Shown here: piece by piece, positions 46,578-49,047 of the stretch
How positions within the stretch are numbered: position 1 is the stretch's first letter
How the letters are laid out: every line of letters begins with the position of its first letter
NCBI GenBank assembly: GCA_010094045.1
Contig: ML986592.1
Location: 478,722 to 527,768, forward strand
Reading direction: 5' to 3'
DNA length: 49,047 nucleotides
DNA from: Lojkania enalia
Taxonomy: Eukaryota; Ascomycota; Dothideomycetes; Pleosporales
Position numbers and translations under genes: made by a program
The notes under the pieces: model-generated
Told to the model about the DNA's origin: nothing
The model's input: only the letters and a program-made list of their open reading frames with translations
The model's database searches: none

Positions 46578-47337
46578 TAATATACTTTTATTTAATTTAG
46601 AATTTTCTCTACTATTTTTTTAGTATATATAAGTATTATATCTAATTTTACTATAGTTATTATAGTAGTATTAAACTAGTTAAACTCTTTTTTAAATATT
46701 AGTATTATAAGTTTTTTTAAAGAGCTAAAAATTTATAAATATTTTAGTAGTTATATATAAAAATCTCTTATTATATAATACTATACTATTATATTAAATA
46801 TACTTTCTCTTATATATTTTATATTTAATTACTTTTTCTAATAATTTTTTAAACCTAAAGTTATAAGTTTAAAAAAGTATATTTTAATATAATATTAATT
46901 TAGTACCTTTTATAAACTATTAGAATTCTTCTTATATCTCTTTTAATAATTATATAAAGAACTTTTATATAATTATTAATTATAATCTAAATATATATAT
47001 ATTATTTAGAGTTTTAAACTATTAGAAGTATTTTATAAAAATAGTTCTAGTAGAGTATATAGTTATATATTAAAGTAATTTAATATAACCTATATATTTA
47101 GAAGAATAATTCTTATTACTTTAAAAGCTTTTTAGTTCTTATATATAAATATATAAAAAAACGCGTTTTTAAAAGCTAGAAAAAAGCCTTCTTTATTAAT
47201 ATAGTAGATATATTAGTATACTAAGTTTTATATATATTATAAGTACTTTAACTTTAATAGTAAGAAGTAAACTATATTAAAAAGCTATAATAAATATAAT
47301 AAATATAAAGATATATAAAGTATTAAAATCTTTTATA
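46578..47337 (-). mobile_element. Fot1-like element E1, second segment
   Basis: Resumes E1 after D. It is the reverse complement of the C-terminal third of the F1 transposase (compare 17,740-18,500), including the knuckle, Lys/Arg tail and FLPAFK-type block. It is cut at TA 47,338-47,339 by E2, within the sequence equivalent to F1 about 17,730. Confidence 0.88.
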
Positions 47338-47339
47338 TA

Positions 47340-48292
47340 ATATATTCTACTATTAAAGTAGTTAAACTATTAAAATAGCTACTTTTTTTAGTATAATAAA
47401 TACTATATATAAAAAGTTAATTTATTTAATACTAATAAAAAATTCTATATATAATATATTTTTATCTAATTTAGAATTTTCTCTACTATTCTTTTAGTAC
47501 GTATAAATATTATATCTAATTTTATTATAGTTATTATAGTAGTATTAAACTAGTTAAACTCTTTCTTAAGTATTAATACTTTAAGTTTTCTTAAAGAGCT
47601 AAAAGTTTATAAATACTTTAGTAGCTATATATAAAGATTCTTTATTATATAATACTATACTACTATATTAAATATACTTTCTTTTATATATTTTATACTT
47701 AATTACTTCTTTTAATTACCTTTTAAATTTAGAGTTATAAGTTTAAAAAAGTATATTCTAATATAGTATTAACTTAATACCTTTTATAAGTTATAAGAAT
47801 TCTTTTTATACCTCTTTTAGTAATTATATAAAAGACTTTTATATAAATATTAATTATAATCTAAATTTATATATATTACTTAAAGTTTTAAACTATTATA
47901 AATCTTTTTATAAAAGTAGTTCTAGTAGAGTATATAATTATATATTAAAGTAATTTAATATTATCTATATATTTAAAGGAATAATTCCTATTATTTTAAA
48001 AGCTTTTTAATAGTTCTTATATATAAATATATTAAAAAACGCATTTTTAAAAGCTAGAAGAAAGTTTTCTTTATTAATATAGTAGATATATTAATATATT
48101 AAGTTTTATATATACTATAAGTACTTTAACTTTAAAAGTAAAAAGTAAACTATATTAAGAAGCTAAAGTATATATAATAAATAAAAAGGTATATAAAGTA
48201 TTAAAATCTTATATATAAGATAGTAATCTTTAAATTCTTAGTTAAGGTAGTTTTTATAACTATCTAAAATAAGTAGCTTATATAATCTTATC
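47340..48292 (-). mobile_element. Fot1-like element E2 (family F), 3' half
   Basis: Starts with the family-F terminus (atatattctactattaaag) and runs through the same C-terminal transposase segment as E1, ending near the equivalent of F1 17,660. It is cut there by E3 at TA 48,293-48,294. The 5' half is absent here and should lie right of the window. Confidence 0.88.
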
Positions 48293-48294
48293 TA

Positions 48295-48403
48295 ACGTAT
48301 TCTACTATTAAAGCGGCTAAACTATTAAAACGACTACTTTTTCTTAGTATAATAAATACTATATATAAAAAGTTAATTTATTTAATATTAATAAGAGATT
48401 TTA
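48295..48403 (-). mobile_element. Fot1-like element E3 (family F), terminal 109 bp
   Basis: Begins acgtattctactattaaagc (the family-F end), with the ctactttttcttagtataataaa subterminal motif. It is cut 109 bp in by E4 at TA 48,404-48,405, the same subterminal position at which D cut E1. Confidence 0.87.
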
Positions 48404-48405
48404 TA

Positions 48406-49047
48406 ATATATTCTACTATCGAAGCGGCTAAACTATTAAAGCGGCTACTTTTTCTTAGTATTATAAATACTATGTACGAACTATAATAAATCTATAATAC
48501 GACTTTCTATTAATTTAATAAGAAGGTAAAATTAAGCTTACCTTACAGGTATATAAATTAGGCTAGTTTAAGAGCATATAATACGCTGCTATAGCTTTTA
48601 ATATATAATATTAACAACTCTCTACTTAACTTTATAGAATCGTATTTCGCTCTTATATATAACTAAATTACTAGAAGCTTATAGTAACCGAAAAATAAAC
48701 AATTGTATAATATATTCTTAACCTTAATTTACAAGGATTTACACCCCAGCTATATAAGGTAGTAGATATAGTAGATAAACTATTAGGCGTATATAGTAGA
48801 ATATCTATAGGAAAGAATTAGTCTAAACGATTTATAGCGCGTATAAATAAGTTTAAAATAGCTTTTAATCGAGTAAAGGATTGCTAAAGAATAAAATAAG
48901 AGAATCTAGAGGTTATTAACGCGTGGTTTAAGCTTATATAAGATACAATTGCAAAATATAGTATATATAATAATAATATCTACAACTTTAATAAGATAGG
49001 CTTTTAGATAGATATTATTAGTACTATAAAGGTTGTTATAGGTTTAG
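48406..49047 (+). mobile_element. Fot1-like element E4 (family F), 5' part, runs off the window
   Basis: Collinear with F1 from its first base (F1 16,759-17,400), in the opposite orientation to E1-E3. It contains the left inverted repeat, the N-terminal transposase region and the NF-K-GF block near 48,980-49,000. It keeps a few CA/TG. The remainder lies to the right of the window. Confidence 0.9.

Larger units (their letters stand above)
36546..49047. other. Right AT-rich RIP-mutated transposon block
   Basis: Same composition as the left block: TA-rich, poor in CA and TG, with no ATG-initiated frame of 60 codons. It consists of nested Fot1-like elements and gypsy A2, listed below. Confidence 0.95.

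Noticed and set aside
1..49047. CRISPR arrays, tRNA and rRNA genes
   Set aside because: No regularly spaced repeats with unique spacers, no cloverleaf-like sequence and no rRNA-like block were seen. The organism is a fungus, where CRISPR is not expected.

Overview
The window looks like a filamentous ascomycete (Pezizomycotina) chromosome. It has two compartments. Bases 1 to about 28,050 and about 36,550 to 49,047 are extremely TA-rich. CpA and TpG are almost absent there: the first 120 bases hold one CA and no TG, while CpG such as acgcg persists. ATG codons are nearly gone and TAA/TAG are everywhere. This is the signature of repeat-induced point mutation (RIP, mainly CpA to TpA). Between them lies an island of about 8.5 kb with ordinary base composition, short spliceosomal introns and real genes.

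The TA-rich DNA is almost entirely dead transposons. Terminal repeats, target-site duplications and stop-ridden translations resolve much of the nesting. There are four Ty3/gypsy-type LTR families. A1 (about 726-5,724 and 12,561-12,792, minus) carries element B (5,725-12,560, plus, chromodomain) inside its own LTR. Element C (13,705-22,750, plus, chromodomain) carries a Fot1/pogo-type transposon, F1 (16,759-18,607), inside its reverse transcriptase. Element H (about 25,650-27,500, minus) is a fragment. A second copy of A, A2 (38,054-45,522, minus), has matching 539-bp LTRs and a perfect 5-bp duplication. It sits inside another Fot1-like element, D (37,226-46,575), which sits inside a Fot1-like element of family F, E1. 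At the right edge E1 is split by E2, E2 by E3 and E3 by E4. Another family-F copy (1-723) opens the window, and G (23,567-25,418) is a third Fot1-like family with complete terminal inverted repeats.

The island (about 28,051-36,545) contains, from left to right: a small unrecognised lysine-rich gene with two in-frame TAG codons (29,156-29,560, plus); a five-exon secreted DUF1996 protein (29,755-31,023, minus); a HhH-GPD base-excision DNA glycosylase (31,990-33,462, minus); a divergently transcribed four-exon acyl-protein thioesterase/lysophospholipase of the APT1 type, with a GC-AG intron (33,955-34,885, plus); and an interferon-induced 6-16 (IFI6/ISG12-like) membrane protein gene with a premature TAG (35,335-35,833, minus). 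A TATA-containing promoter-like stretch near 36,230 has no recognisable gene body and runs into the TA-rich DNA.

The genes do not form a pathway. The main biology is genome defence. RIP has destroyed every transposon visible here, and three CAG-to-TAG-type stops in the two outermost island genes suggest, by inference, that RIP-like mutation leaked from the flanking repeats. I saw no CRISPR, rRNA or tRNA, and nothing that clearly qualifies as an undescribed molecular system. The strongest unusual points are the nesting, the reused insertion site near the ends of family-F elements, the leaked nonsense mutations and the GC-AG intron.
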